Assembly: GCF_008271805.1 (NCBI RefSeq)
Contig: NZ_VSRY01000171.1
Location: forward strand, 124,001 to 188,000
From: Streptomyces sp. TRM49041
GTDB taxonomy: Bacteria > Actinomycetota > Actinomycetes > Streptomycetales > Streptomycetaceae
Length of the DNA stretch: 64,000 bases
Direction of reading: 5' to 3'
How positions within the stretch are numbered: the first letter of the stretch is position 1; each line of letters starts with the position of its first letter. Below, one piece after another: positions 8,529 through 17,069 of the stretch. The position numbers and the translations under genes were made by a program. Below the pieces are notes generated by a model. The model had not been told where the DNA came from. It saw only the letters and a program-made list of their open reading frames with translations, and did no database searches.

Positions 8529-9017
8529 CTAGCGGCAGTTGTCGGCCGCCCGGATGAGGCGGGCGGCCTCGTCCAGGGCCTCTCGGAGGATCACCGGGTC
8601 GGTGACCGGGTCGGTGTCGACGGGCGGGAGAAGCCAGTCGCTGCCGACGGGGGGCGGCTCGGGCGGGGCCGTGGGAGTGGTCACCTCGGCCGGGACGCGG
8701 AGACCGCGGCCCTCGGTGCGCGTACAGGCGCTGCCGGGGACGTCCCAGGCGGCCGCCGTGCCCGGCGGGACGAGGAAGCCGAGGGTGTCGCCGACGTCGT
8801 CGTGCAGGACCGGGCCGACGGCGGGTGCGCCTCCGCGGCGGAGGATGTCCACGGCCTCCAGGCCCTGCCGGGCCGGTACGGTCACCAGGTCGCACGCCTG
8901 GCCGCCGCCGTGTTCACGGGCACCGGTCACGGCGCCGGGGCGCGCGCTCTCGTCCTGCGTGGGAGCGTGCTGCAACGTGGTCTGCGGTTCGTCGTGGGCG
9001 CGCGGGCCGGCCTCCAT
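8529..9017 (-). CDS. Conserved Streptomyces hypothetical, primase-polymerase-like pattern
   Basis: A 162-residue soluble protein starting at ATG 9017, with GGAGG five bases upstream. The middle (CDLVTVPARQGLEAV, GPVLHDD, LGFLVPPGTAAAW) and end (WLLPPVDTDP) follow the spacing seen in small Streptomyces proteins often annotated as bifunctional primase/polymerase-like. No catalytic acidic triad can be pointed out, so an enzymatic role is not claimed. The same pattern recurs in the protein at 16410-17069. It is divergent from the XRE/TPR regulator at 9265, a likely regulatory partner. Confidence 0.6.
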   Translation of the reverse strand: MEAGPRAHDEPQTTLQHAPTQDESARPGAVTGAREHGGGQACDLVTVPARQGLEAVDILRRGGAPAVGPVLHDDVGDTLGFLVPPGTAAAWDVPGSACTRTEGRGLRVPAEVTTPTAPPEPPPVGSDWLLPPVDTDPVTDPVILREALDEAARLIRAADNCR

Positions 9018-9058
9018 GCCTACCTCCAACAAGGGATCGCCTCCTCGCTCGAGTCCCG

Positions 9059-9085
9059 TGTGGAGACACCTTCCGTCTCTCCACA
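9059..9085. promoter_or_regulatory. Inverted repeat in divergent promoter region
   Basis: TGTGGAGA (9059-9066) and TCTCCACA (9078-9085) form an 8-bp inverted repeat with an 11-bp spacer between the divergent genes at 8529-9017 and 9265-10662. A natural candidate ligand is the XRE regulator encoded next door. No clear -35/-10 pair could be assigned. Confidence 0.4.
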
Positions 9086-9264
9086 AGGTTCAACGCCCGA
9101 GACCGTCAACGGCTACGGCGGCACGCCGCCGCAAAGGATGGCACTTCATGGCGGATCGTGGGTGAGATATCCCGTTTGTAGCCAAACTGCGGGTGTGCGA
9201 CCGGTCGCAGCAGGTACGTTCTTGCTCCGCCGGAGCATCGGCAGCACGCAGGAGAGGGCTCGCC

Positions 9265-10662
9265 ATGGCCTCGTCACGGGCAGTTCCGAATCTCGCCTTC
9301 CGTCGACTGCGCGGGCAGCGCTCCCCGGCGGAGTTCGCCGCCGCGGTGCGCAGGGCCGCCCGGGAGATCGGGGAGCAGGTGGCGTGCGACGCCCGCTACA
9401 TCGGCCGCGTGGAATCGGGTGAGATCCGTTGCCCCAACTACGCGTACGAGCGGGTGTTCCTGCATATGTTCCCCGGTCTGTCGCTGACGGATCTGGGGTT
9501 CCTCGCGCGGGAACGCGTACGCGGTCGGGGGACGCGTACGGCGGCCGGTGCGCCCGTGTCACCCACCACGATCCGGAACGATGAGGAGAGCGACGTGCTG
9601 CGTCGCGCATTCATGACGGGCGGCACCGCCACCGTGGCGGCCGCCTCCCTCGGCCTGGGCGGCAGTCCTGGCGGGGGCCCCGGCGGCGGGCCGGGCGGCC
9701 CGCCGCCGCTCGGTACGATCCCGGCGCCGCGCGTCGGCGGCCGGTTCGGCGAGTCCGAGGTGGCCGCGGTCGAGGACGCCGTACGGCAGATCCGGCTGCT
9801 CGACGACCGGCACGGCGCCGACGGTCTGTACCGGAGGGCGGCGGGGCCGCTCCGTGCCGCGTACGCGCTGCTCGACTCCGGGACGACCGCCCGCCAGTCG
9901 ACCGTCGACCGGCTCCATGCGGGCGCGGGCGAACTCGCCCTGTCCGTCGGCTGGCTGGCCCATGACTCGGGCCGACTGGAGGACGCCCGCTCGCACTACG
10001 CGGAAGCGCTCGCCACCGCGCGCGTGGGCGGCGATCCCGGGCTGGAGGCGCACGCGTTCTCCAACACGTCGTTCCTGGCGCGGGACGCCGGCCGGTTCCG
10101 GGAGGCGGTACGGGCCGCGCAGGCCGGGCAGCACGCGGCCAAGCACCTGTCGTCACCACGGCTGCTCTCGCTGCTGGCCCTGCGGGAGGCGGGCGGCTGG
10201 GCGGGGCTTGGCGACCGGCCGGCGTGCGAGGAGGCACTGGGGCGGGCGCACACGCTGTTCGGGCGCGGGCCCTCGGACGCGGACCCGGAGTGGATGTCCT
10301 TCTTCGGGGAGCCCGAGCTGGAGTTCCTGGAGGCCCAGTCCTGGTCGCAGCTGGGCGACTGGCCGTCCGCCGCCCGCCACGCGCGCCGGGCGACCGCCCT
10401 GAACAACCCGCACTTCGCCCGGAACCTCGCCCTGTACCGCGCGCAGCTCGCCGCCGACCTGGCCAGGGGCGGCGCCCCCGAGGAGGCGGCGGCCGCCGGG
10501 GAGCGGGTCCTGGACCTGCTCGACGAGGTCCAGTCGACCCGCATCCGGTCGGTGCTGGCCGACACGGCCCTGGTCCTGCATCCGCTGCGCGGCACGCCGG
10601 AGGTGGCGGCGTTCCTGGCCCGCCGCCGCGCGGGCGGCACGCCCGGCGAGGGCGGTGCGTAG
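9265..10662 (+). CDS. XRE-family regulator with TPR-like C-terminus
   Basis: A 465-residue protein. Residues about 5-75 form a divergent helix-turn-helix (FRRLRGQRSPAEFA, YIGRVESGE). A Gly/Pro-rich linker (about 135-150) follows, then alpha-helical TPR-like repeats up to about 450 (GELALSVGWLAHDSGRLEDA and similar). This layout is typical of the many Streptomyces XRE-TPR regulators. ATG 9265 is preceded by GGAGAGGG; an upstream ATG at 9193 lacks a ribosome-binding site. A stretch at about residues 115-130 (LRRAFMTGGTATVAAASL) resembles a degraded signal sequence and recurs in this family. Probably autoregulated with the divergent gene. Confidence 0.75.
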   Translation: MASSRAVPNLAFRRLRGQRSPAEFAAAVRRAAREIGEQVACDARYIGRVESGEIRCPNYAYERVFLHMFPGLSLTDLGFLARERVRGRGTRTAAGAPVSPTTIRNDEESDVLRRAFMTGGTATVAAASLGLGGSPGGGPGGGPGGPPPLGTIPAPRVGGRFGESEVAAVEDAVRQIRLLDDRHGADGLYRRAAGPLRAAYALLDSGTTARQSTVDRLHAGAGELALSVGWLAHDSGRLEDARSHYAEALATARVGGDPGLEAHAFSNTSFLARDAGRFREAVRAAQAGQHAAKHLSSPRLLSLLALREAGGWAGLGDRPACEEALGRAHTLFGRGPSDADPEWMSFFGEPELEFLEAQSWSQLGDWPSAARHARRATALNNPHFARNLALYRAQLAADLARGGAPEEAAAAGERVLDLLDEVQSTRIRSVLADTALVLHPLRGTPEVAAFLARRRAGGTPGEGGA

Positions 10663-10722
10663 GGGCCGGGGGGCGGCGCGTCGGGTCCGGCGGCCGGGTG
10701 CCCGGTGGGCCGTGGCGGGCGG

Positions 10723-11319
10723 CTACGCCTCCAGGTGGCCGGTGTCGTTCCAGCGCTCGATCGCGGGGGCGCCGTACGCCCAGCCGAGGCACGACAGGCT
10801 GGTCGGGTCCAGACGGATGCTCGCGGCGAACGAGATGTCCTCGCCGAGCCAGCGCGCGGCGATCGTCCGCAGGATGTGGCCGTGCGCGAAGACCAGCGCG
10901 TCACGGTCGGCCGAGCGGGCCCACTCCACGACCTCGTCGGCGCGGGCGCTCATCGCCGCCAGGGTCTCGCCCTCCGGGACGCCGTCGCGCCAGATGAGCC
11001 AGCCCGGGCGGACCGCCTGGATCTCGGCGGGCGTCATGCCCTCGTACGCGCCGTAGTCCCACTCCATGAGCGCGCCCCACTCCTGGGCGCGGCCGCCGAA
11101 GCCGGCCAGCTCGGCGGTCTCACGCGCGCGTGAGAGCGGGCTGGTGCGGATCTCGTAGCCCTCCAGGCCCGCCCAGCGGGCGCGGTGCAGCCGTTCGCCC
11201 AGCAGCTTGGCTCCGCGCCGGCCCTCGTCGAGCAGCGGGATGTCCGTCCTGCCGGTATGCCTGCCGAGCAGCGACCACTCGGTCTGACCGTGCCGGGCGA
11301 GCAGGATGCGCGGTGCCAT
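10723..11319 (-). CDS. Histidine phosphatase family protein
   Basis: A 198-residue phosphatase of the phosphoglycerate mutase-like superfamily. LLARHGQTEW carries the nucleophilic His near residue 10; FAHGHILR near 150 carries the second catalytic His. ATG 11319 has AGGAG eight bases upstream. It belongs to a common actinobacterial group whose substrate is mostly unknown (acid phosphatase, SixA-like or sugar-phosphate roles have been proposed). Its relationship to the phosphatase at 4251-4910 is distant. It is divergent from the nuclease-helicase operon, with 154 bases between them. Confidence 0.85.
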   Translation of the reverse strand: MAPRILLARHGQTEWSLLGRHTGRTDIPLLDEGRRGAKLLGERLHRARWAGLEGYEIRTSPLSRARETAELAGFGGRAQEWGALMEWDYGAYEGMTPAEIQAVRPGWLIWRDGVPEGETLAAMSARADEVVEWARSADRDALVFAHGHILRTIAARWLGEDISFAASIRLDPTSLSCLGWAYGAPAIERWNDTGHLEA

Positions 11320-11473
11320 GGGGCGTACTCCTGGGGGTTCACGCGAGAGATGCACACGACGGCGGGTGCAGCGACGTACCCGTCCATCATCGCGCACGCG
11401 GCCCCGAGCCTCCGAAGGGGGCGACCCGCGTGACCGGGCCCCGATTGTCAGTGGCGGATGCGAGACTTCCGCG

Positions 11474-12634
11474 GTGAGCGATTCCCTGGGCAGCGGACCG
11501 CGTCCTCCGGCTCCGCGAACTCCGCAGACCGCACCGCAGACGACACTACGGCGGCGGCTGGCCGAGCTGCGCGGCCCCGCCGCCGTGCCGCATCCGCTCG
11601 ATGCCCGCGCGCTGGCGGCGCTGGCCGCGAACCCCGGCTGCCGGCGCCGTGCTCTGCTGGACGGTGCCGGGGTCGACAAGACGGCGCTGGCCTCCGCGCT
11701 GGGCGCGCCGTCCGGGTTCGGCCAGTCGCAGTTCGCGTTCATGCGGGGCAACGCCTTCGAGGCGAAGGCGAAGGCCGACGGGGGCGCCGAGCTGCTTCGG
11801 CTGCTGGGCGTGGCCGAGCCCGGCGAGGTGCGCACCCCGGACCTCGCGGCGGCCGGGCCTGAGGGGCGCGCGGCGCGCACGGCCCTGGCGCTGCGGGAGG
11901 CCACGGCGGCCGGGGTGTGGTCGCTGCTCGACCATCCGATGCTGGCGCTGGAGGTGGCCGGGTCGCCCGCGTATCTGGAGCCGGACGCGGTGGTGGTGCG
12001 CCCGGACGGGCGGTGGACGGTGGCCGAGATCAAGTCGTTCCCGATGATCGACGGCTCGGCGGACGCCGCCAAGGTGGGCGCCGCCGCGCGCCAGGCGGCG
12101 GTGTACGTGCTGGCGCTGGAGCGGGTCGCGGCGCTCACGGACGGCGCGGAGGTCGGGCACTCGGTGCTGCTGGTCTGCCCGAAGGACTTCTCGAACCAGC
12201 CCACGGGCTCGGTCGTCGACGTACGGAAGCAGCTGGCGGTCACCCGTCGGCAGCTGGCCCGGCTGACCCGCGTCGAGGACATCGCGGCGGCCGTCCCGGA
12301 GGGCGTCACGTTCGATGTGGCGGCATGCTCGCCGGAGCAGCTGACCGCCGCCGTGGAGGCCGTGCCGCACGCGTACGCGCCGGAGTGCCTCGCCGCCTGC
12401 GAGCTGGCCTTCCACTGCCGCGACCGTGCCCGCGAGACCGGCGCGGTCGAGATGCTGGGACGATCGGTGCGCGGTGAACTGGGCGGCCTGACCACCGTCG
12501 GGGACGTCCTCGCGGCGGCCCGCGGCGATGGGGGCGACCCGGACGATCCGGCGGTGGCGGCGCTCCGACGCGCGGCGGCACTGCGCGCGGAGGCGGTCGC
12601 CGACGCCGGGGCGGGGGTGGGCGCATGTCGTTGA
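11474..12634 (+). CDS. RecB/Cas4/Dna2-type PD-(D/E)XK nuclease with likely Fe-S cluster
   Basis: A 386-residue protein carrying a nearly complete signature of Fe-S RecB-family nucleases. Cys56 sits in GCRRRALL; RGNAFEA at 91-97 fits motif I; Asp171 in EPDAVVV and Glu185-x-Lys187 in AEIKSF form the catalytic core; Gln207-x3-Tyr211 fits the QxxxY motif; and Cys305, Cys309 and Cys315 form a C-terminal cysteine triplet. In Cas4, AddB and Dna2 such a first Cys plus C-terminal triplet binds a 4Fe-4S cluster. GTG 11474 is the best start, though no strong ribosome-binding site is visible. Its stop overlaps the next gene by 10 nt. It probably processes DNA ends together with the downstream helicase; assignment comes from motif reading only. 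Confidence 0.75.
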   Translation: MSDSLGSGPRPPAPRTPQTAPQTTLRRRLAELRGPAAVPHPLDARALAALAANPGCRRRALLDGAGVDKTALASALGAPSGFGQSQFAFMRGNAFEAKAKADGGAELLRLLGVAEPGEVRTPDLAAAGPEGRAARTALALREATAAGVWSLLDHPMLALEVAGSPAYLEPDAVVVRPDGRWTVAEIKSFPMIDGSADAAKVGAAARQAAVYVLALERVAALTDGAEVGHSVLLVCPKDFSNQPTGSVVDVRKQLAVTRRQLARLTRVEDIAAAVPEGVTFDVAACSPEQLTAAVEAVPHAYAPECLAACELAFHCRDRARETGAVEMLGRSVRGELGGLTTVGDVLAAARGDGGDPDDPAVAALRRAAALRAEAVADAGAGVGACR

Positions 12635-14244
12635 TCTCCACGCTGGCGCGGCTCGAAGCCGTCGAGGCGGGGCGGGCGCGGCCTCTGGCGACCGTGCGGC
12701 ACCGGCATGTGGCGGAGGGGCCGCTGGTCCTTGTCCCGCTGACGACGGCGGGTGAGGCGGGGGCGCCGCTCGGCGCACTGGTCGGTACGGACCCGGAGGA
12801 GCCGAGGCTCCTCGTCGTACCGCAGCCGCGCGACCGTGACCTGCGGTTCGCGTTCCTCGCCGACCTGGCGGAGGCGGTGCTGCCGTACATCGACGGGTAC
12901 GCGGACGTGGTGGAGCCGGCCGAGCGATCCGAGACCGGCCCGGCGACCGGCAAGAAGATGAAGGTCGCGGTGGAGCTGTGCGCGGACGCGCCGCAGCTGG
13001 TCGTACCGAGCCGGGCCGGCGTCGAGTACGTACGGCTCCTCGGGCGGTCGACGCGGTTCCGGCGCACGGCCGAGCAGGACCCGGAGACGCCGTTCCCGGC
13101 GCCTCCGCGCGTGCCGCTGCTCGGCCGGTGGCTGACGCACTACTCGGAGCGGGCCCGGGTGCCCGGATCGTCGCTGCTGGTCGCGGCGACGGACCTGCTG
13201 AACCGGCACTGGGCGACGGGGCAGTCGTCGCTGGAGGACCAGCACCTCGGCGCGCTGCTGGCGTGGATCGACCCGCCCGAGGGCGAGGCGGGTGCCTCGG
13301 CGGCGCTCCGCGCGGAGCTGGGCCGGGACCGGGACGGGCAGTTGCTCTGCCCGCCGGCCGGTCCGGCGACCGACCCGGCGTTCGACAACCGGCTGCTGGC
13401 ACCCGCGATCGAGCGGTACGACCGGGCCCGGCAGGCGCTGGGCGCGGCGGAGGACGGTGCGGCTGCCGACGAGCGGCTCGGCGAACTGCACCGCGCGGAG
13501 CGGGAGATCCGCCGCCTGATCCTGACCCAGCTGCTCCCCACGTGGCACGCGGTGTGGCGGGCGCTGGAGCTCGTACGGGAGTTGCCGCCCGGGGAACGGG
13601 TCGCGGACCGCTGGACGCGGGACCGCTGGTCGTTCACCGGGCACCGGGACCGGGTGCGGGCGGGTGAGCCGCCGCAGCCGCGCCGGGACGACGCGGTGAC
13701 GGCCGCTCAGAAGCTGGCCGCGCGGGAGAGCGCCCAGGCCCAGCTGGAGGCGCAGGAGGCGCTGGACGACCCGCTGGTGATGGCGGGTCGGCGGCTCGCG
13801 GGCGAGGCGTTCGCCGGGGAGGTGGTGGACGTGACGATGACGTGGACGGAGTCGAAGCGCCCGTCGCCGCGCCCGCTGGTGACGGTGCGGACGGACGACG
13901 CGGCGCATCTGGGCGTGGGGGCGTCCCCGGCCGAAGGCTTGGGGAGGGTCAAGGCGTACCGGTCGCTGGAAGGACGGCCGCAGAGCGCGGAGTTCGTACG
14001 GTACGAGGACGGGGGCCGCGCGGTGGTGCTGCGCGTCCTGGACCGGATGGGCCGGTCGAGGGAGCCCGCTGAGGGTTCGGTGCCGCGGAAGGGCGACCGG
14101 ATCGTGTGGACCCTGTTCGAGCACGACCAGCGGGTGGGGCCGAAGCTGCCGGACCCGGAGGAGACGCCGTGGACGCACGGCGGCCCGCCGCGCCAGGACG
14201 CGGCCGAGGCCCCCGACCACGTGACCCCGGAGGACGTTCTGTGA
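12625..14244 (+). CDS. Middle protein of nuclease-helicase operon, unknown
   Basis: A 539-residue soluble protein I do not recognise. It lies between the Fe-S nuclease (10-nt overlap) and the SF1 helicase (GTGA overlap), so the three are very likely made in fixed ratio. The N-terminal 300 residues are mixed alpha/beta. About 300-400 is rich in Glu/Arg/Ala and probably helical. About 400-490 (FAGEVVDVTMTW, RPLVTVRTDD) looks like a small beta-barrel. In Dna2- and Upf1-type enzymes a beta-barrel precedes the helicase core, so this could be the missing linker domain of a split enzyme. That last point is inference. Confidence 0.7.
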   Translation: MSLISTLARLEAVEAGRARPLATVRHRHVAEGPLVLVPLTTAGEAGAPLGALVGTDPEEPRLLVVPQPRDRDLRFAFLADLAEAVLPYIDGYADVVEPAERSETGPATGKKMKVAVELCADAPQLVVPSRAGVEYVRLLGRSTRFRRTAEQDPETPFPAPPRVPLLGRWLTHYSERARVPGSSLLVAATDLLNRHWATGQSSLEDQHLGALLAWIDPPEGEAGASAALRAELGRDRDGQLLCPPAGPATDPAFDNRLLAPAIERYDRARQALGAAEDGAAADERLGELHRAEREIRRLILTQLLPTWHAVWRALELVRELPPGERVADRWTRDRWSFTGHRDRVRAGEPPQPRRDDAVTAAQKLAARESAQAQLEAQEALDDPLVMAGRRLAGEAFAGEVVDVTMTWTESKRPSPRPLVTVRTDDAAHLGVGASPAEGLGRVKAYRSLEGRPQSAEFVRYEDGGRAVVLRVLDRMGRSREPAEGSVPRKGDRIVWTLFEHDQRVGPKLPDPEETPWTHGGPPRQDAAEAPDHVTPEDVL

Positions 14245-15578
14245 CCCGCGAGGTGTTCGACCCGTCGTCGGCGGCGGCCGAGGCGACCCGCAAGATCCTG
14301 AAGGACACGCTCGACGGGGAGGCGCGGGGCGTGGTCGTGGACTCGCCGCCGGGCGCGGGCAAGTCGACGCTCGTCGTGCGTGCCGCGCTCGAACTGGCCG
14401 CCGCGGGCCGCCCCCTGATGGTGGTCGCCCAGACGAACGCGCAGGTCGACGACCTGGTGCTACGGCTCGCGGAGAAGGAGCCGGAACTGCCCGTGGGCCG
14501 CCTGCACGCGAGCGACACGGACTCGTACGACAAGGCGCTGGACGCCCTGGACAATGTCAGCACGTCGACGAAGGCGGCGGACCTGGCGGCCCTGCCGGTG
14601 GTCATCTCCACGGCGGCGAAGTGGGGCCATGTGAAGGGCGTCGAGCCGTGGCGGCACGCGATCGTGGACGAGGCGTACCAGATGCGGTCGGACGCGCTGC
14701 TGGCGGTGGCGGGGCTGTTCGAGCGGGCGCTGTTCGTGGGCGATCCCGGCCAGCTCGACCCGTTCTCCGTGGTGGGCGCCGACCAGTGGGCGGGCCTGTC
14801 GTACGACCCGTCGGCGAGCGCGGTGTCGACGCTGCTGGCGCACAACCCCGAGCTGCCGCAGCACCGGCTGCCGGTGTCGTGGCGGCTCCCGGCGTCGGCG
14901 GCGCCGCTGGTGTCGGACGCGTTCTACCCGTACACGCCGTTCCGCTCGGGCACGGGCCCGGGGGACCGCCGGCTGACCTTCGGCGTGCCCGGCGACGCGT
15001 CGGCCCCGGACCGGGTCCTGGACGAGGCGGCGGAGTCGGGCTGGGGCCTGCTGGAGCTCCCCGCCCGGCACACGCCCCGCACGGACCCCGAGGCGGTGCG
15101 CGCGTGTGCCCTGGTGGTCCGCCGCCTCCTGGACCGGGGGGCGGCCACGCTGAGCGAACGCTCCGAGCACCCCGCGCCGGTCACCCCCGACCGCGTCGCC
15201 GTGGGCACCGCGCACCGCGACCAGGCGGCCGCCGTCCGCAGGGCCCTGGCGGACCTGGGCGTCGCGGGGGTCAGCGTCGACACGGCCAACCGCCTCCAGG
15301 GCCGCGAGTACGACGTGACGGTCGTCCTCCACCCCCTGTCGGGCCGCCCGGACGCCACCGCCTTCCACCTGGAGACCGGCCGCCTCTGCGTCCTGGCCTC
15401 CCGCCACCGCCACGCCTGCGTCGTCATCTGCCGCGAGGGCGTCACCGACCTGCTGGACGAACACCCCTCGACCGAGCCGGTCCAGCTCGGCGTCACGGTC
15501 AAATTCCCCGACGGGTGGGAGGCGAACCACGCGGTCCTGTCCCACTTGTCGGAACACCGCGTCCGCCACCGCCCGTGA
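14241..15578 (+). CDS. SF1 (Dna2/Upf1-like) DNA helicase
   Basis: A 445-residue ATPase with superfamily 1 motifs. Walker A is PPGAGKST (36-43), Walker B/motif II VDEAYQ (142-147), motif III GDPGQLDP (167-174). A late motif NRLQGREYD and a motif VI-like ASRHRHAC complete the second RecA fold. It lacks extra accessory domains, so it is shorter than RecD2 or full Dna2. GTG 14241 overlaps the previous stop. It should move along DNA 5'-3' in this family and would pair with the Fe-S nuclease two genes upstream. Its last 73 bases, including the stop, are repeated downstream. Confidence 0.8.
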   Translation: MTREVFDPSSAAAEATRKILKDTLDGEARGVVVDSPPGAGKSTLVVRAALELAAAGRPLMVVAQTNAQVDDLVLRLAEKEPELPVGRLHASDTDSYDKALDALDNVSTSTKAADLAALPVVISTAAKWGHVKGVEPWRHAIVDEAYQMRSDALLAVAGLFERALFVGDPGQLDPFSVVGADQWAGLSYDPSASAVSTLLAHNPELPQHRLPVSWRLPASAAPLVSDAFYPYTPFRSGTGPGDRRLTFGVPGDASAPDRVLDEAAESGWGLLELPARHTPRTDPEAVRACALVVRRLLDRGAATLSERSEHPAPVTPDRVAVGTAHRDQAAAVRRALADLGVAGVSVDTANRLQGREYDVTVVLHPLSGRPDATAFHLETGRLCVLASRHRHACVVICREGVTDLLDEHPSTEPVQLGVTVKFPDGWEANHAVLSHLSEHRVRHRP

Positions 15579-15754
15579 AGCAGAACAGCCGGACGCAGTC
15601 CGGCGCGCCGCCGCAGGCGGCAAAAAAACACAGCCCCGACGGGTGGGAGGCGAACCACGCGGTCCTGTCCCACTTGTCGGAACACCGCGTCCGCCACCGC
15701 CCGTGACACGGTCCTGCCCCACCTGGCAGAACACCGCGTACACCACCGCCCGTA
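15506..15754 (+). repeat. Tandem copies of the helicase gene 3' end
   Basis: Bases 15506-15578 (last codons and stop of the helicase) recur identically at 15634-15706, an offset of 128. A third, diverged copy follows at about 15708-15754, ending in TAA in the same register. The copies encode a C-terminus close to HAVLSHLSEHRVRHRP. Between copies 1 and 2 lies a 55-base spacer with a GCCGC/GCGGC hairpin and a run of seven A. The rest of 15579-15894 holds no gene I can support. Confidence 0.9.
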
Positions 15755-15894
15755 AGCGGCCGGAACACGCTGCGTAGCCGCCCACGGGCCCCCGGCCGGG
15801 CCGGGGAGAGTGCGGTCTTGCGGGAGGCGGGACAATGGTCGTTGGCCGTCGGGAACCGACGGGCGGCCGCACGGCAGCGGGATGGGAGTCACCA

Positions 15895-16251
15895 ATGGCG
15901 GAAACCGAGCGGAGCGAGCAGCAGCGGCGACTCAGGCCCGCGCCTCTGCTCTTCGAGCCTGCGCAGGCGGCCGCCGATCCGGAACACTTCTTCGACCTGG
16001 AGTCCATCGAGGACCCCCGAGAGCTGCTCGCCCGGTCCACGGAGCTGACGCTGGCCTTCCGCGCGGCGACCGACCGGGCCCTGGAGTACCAGGCGATCGC
16101 AGCCGCGCAGCTCGCCGATCCGCGCCGGTTCGACCGGCTGACCACCGCCGACATCGCCGAGCGCGCCGAGTGGACCGAGGACTACGCGAAGAAGATGGTC
16201 GAGTTCGGCCGCGACCTCCTCAGGGGCGTCGGCCGGAGCGGCGACGACTGA
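15895..16251 (+). CDS. Small conserved hypothetical protein
   Basis: A 118-residue acidic, helix-rich cytosolic protein (FFDLESIEDPRELL, DIAERAEWTEDYAKKM). ATG 15895 has GGGAG six bases upstream, which decides the start over an upstream ATG at 15835. I recognise no domain. Its own ribosome-binding site and the repeats upstream suggest a separate unit from the helicase operon. Confidence 0.6.
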   Translation: MAETERSEQQRRLRPAPLLFEPAQAAADPEHFFDLESIEDPRELLARSTELTLAFRAATDRALEYQAIAAAQLADPRRFDRLTTADIAERAEWTEDYAKKMVEFGRDLLRGVGRSGDD

Positions 16252-16409
16252 CGCGCTGCCCGGCCCGAGCAGGCGGTGTGTACCGCACGCACCGGCGGAC
16301 CGCGCAGGCGGCATATGCCGAGGGCGAAAGATACCTGCCTCACTCCCCATCTGTCTCCGTTTCCCGGAACTCAACGGGATCACCTCGTCACAGCCGGTAA
16401 ACCGGAGTC

Positions 16410-17069
16410 ATGAGTACCTGGCTGCGAGACGAGACCCCCCTGAGCCCCGCCCACGGCGACATCGACGAACGCCGCGCCGATCTCTTCCGGCGGCTCCGGG
16501 TCGACGGTCCGCCGCACCACACCACGCAGGTCACCGCCGACGGTGCCGACTGGATGGTGTCCGCCTCCTCGTACCCGGTCTCCACGCTCGCCCTCTGGGA
16601 GGCACGCCCCACCACGCCCGCCGTACTCCCCTGCGGCACGGTCTTCGACATCGTGAACGTCCCCGCGATCTTCGGGCGCCGACTCCTCGACCGACTCTGG
16701 GGCGAGGGCCCCGGGTCCGGGCCCGTCGCCGCCCACAACGGCCGGATGCTCCTGTTCACCGCCCCCGGCACCAGCCAGCGGCTGCCCGCCCTCCTGGACT
16801 GGGAGGAGTGGGGCGACGCCGTGCCGCGCATGCTCTGCCACGGTCTCGGTGACGCGGTCACCGTCCCGCCCCTCGCCGCCGGGGCGTCCGACGGTCCGCG
16901 CTGGGTGGTGGCCCCCGACACCCGCTCCCCCTGGCTCCCCGGGCCCGAGGTGATTCTCTGGGCCTGCGCACGAGTGGCGCGCGCCACATCGGCCGGGGAC
17001 GTGCGGATATCGATTTCTCCTGACGCGGATCAGGGTGCTACTGTCTACGACGTCAGCAGGCGCCGCTAG
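16410..17069 (+). CDS. Hypothetical protein, primase-polymerase-like family, runs into tRNA-Lys
   Basis: A 219-residue protein. The pattern FDIVNVPAIFG, GPVAAHNGRMLLFTAPGT, TVPP and RWVVAPD parallels the 162-residue protein at 8529-9017 and small Streptomyces proteins labelled bifunctional primase/polymerase-like. Catalytic residues cannot be confirmed. ATG 16410 is preceded by GGAG only two bases away, a tight spacing. The last codons and TAG stop lie inside the tRNA-Lys gene starting at 17060, so the coding region shares 10 bases with the tRNA and contains its promoter. Confidence 0.6.
   Translation: MSTWLRDETPLSPAHGDIDERRADLFRRLRVDGPPHHTTQVTADGADWMVSASSYPVSTLALWEARPTTPAVLPCGTVFDIVNVPAIFGRRLLDRLWGEGPGSGPVAAHNGRMLLFTAPGTSQRLPALLDWEEWGDAVPRMLCHGLGDAVTVPPLAAGASDGPRWVVAPDTRSPWLPGPEVILWACARVARATSAGDVRISISPDADQGATVYDVSRRR
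17039..17044 (+). promoter_or_regulatory. -10 box of tRNA-Lys copy 1
   Basis: TACTGT begins 21 bases before the mature tRNA 5' end. The -10 boxes of the other two tRNA-Lys genes are at the same distance. It lies inside the 3' end of the coding region 16410-17069. No good -35 is visible. Confidence 0.5.

Noticed and set aside
10723..14220. 1165-codon open frame on the minus strand
   Set aside because: It is an antisense shadow. The first part includes the real histidine phosphatase in frame, but everything upstream of 11319 is opposite the nuclease and helicase-operon genes and has Arg/Pro/Gly/Ala-rich composition with no domain.
14241..15578. The helicase and Fe-S nuclease as CRISPR Cas4/Cas3 components
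   Set aside because: No repeats, Cas1, Cas2 or HD domain are present in the window.
15600..15630. GCCGC/GCGGC hairpin with A-run as a terminator
   Set aside because: The homopolymer is A, not T, on the helicase strand, and no minus-strand gene ends here.
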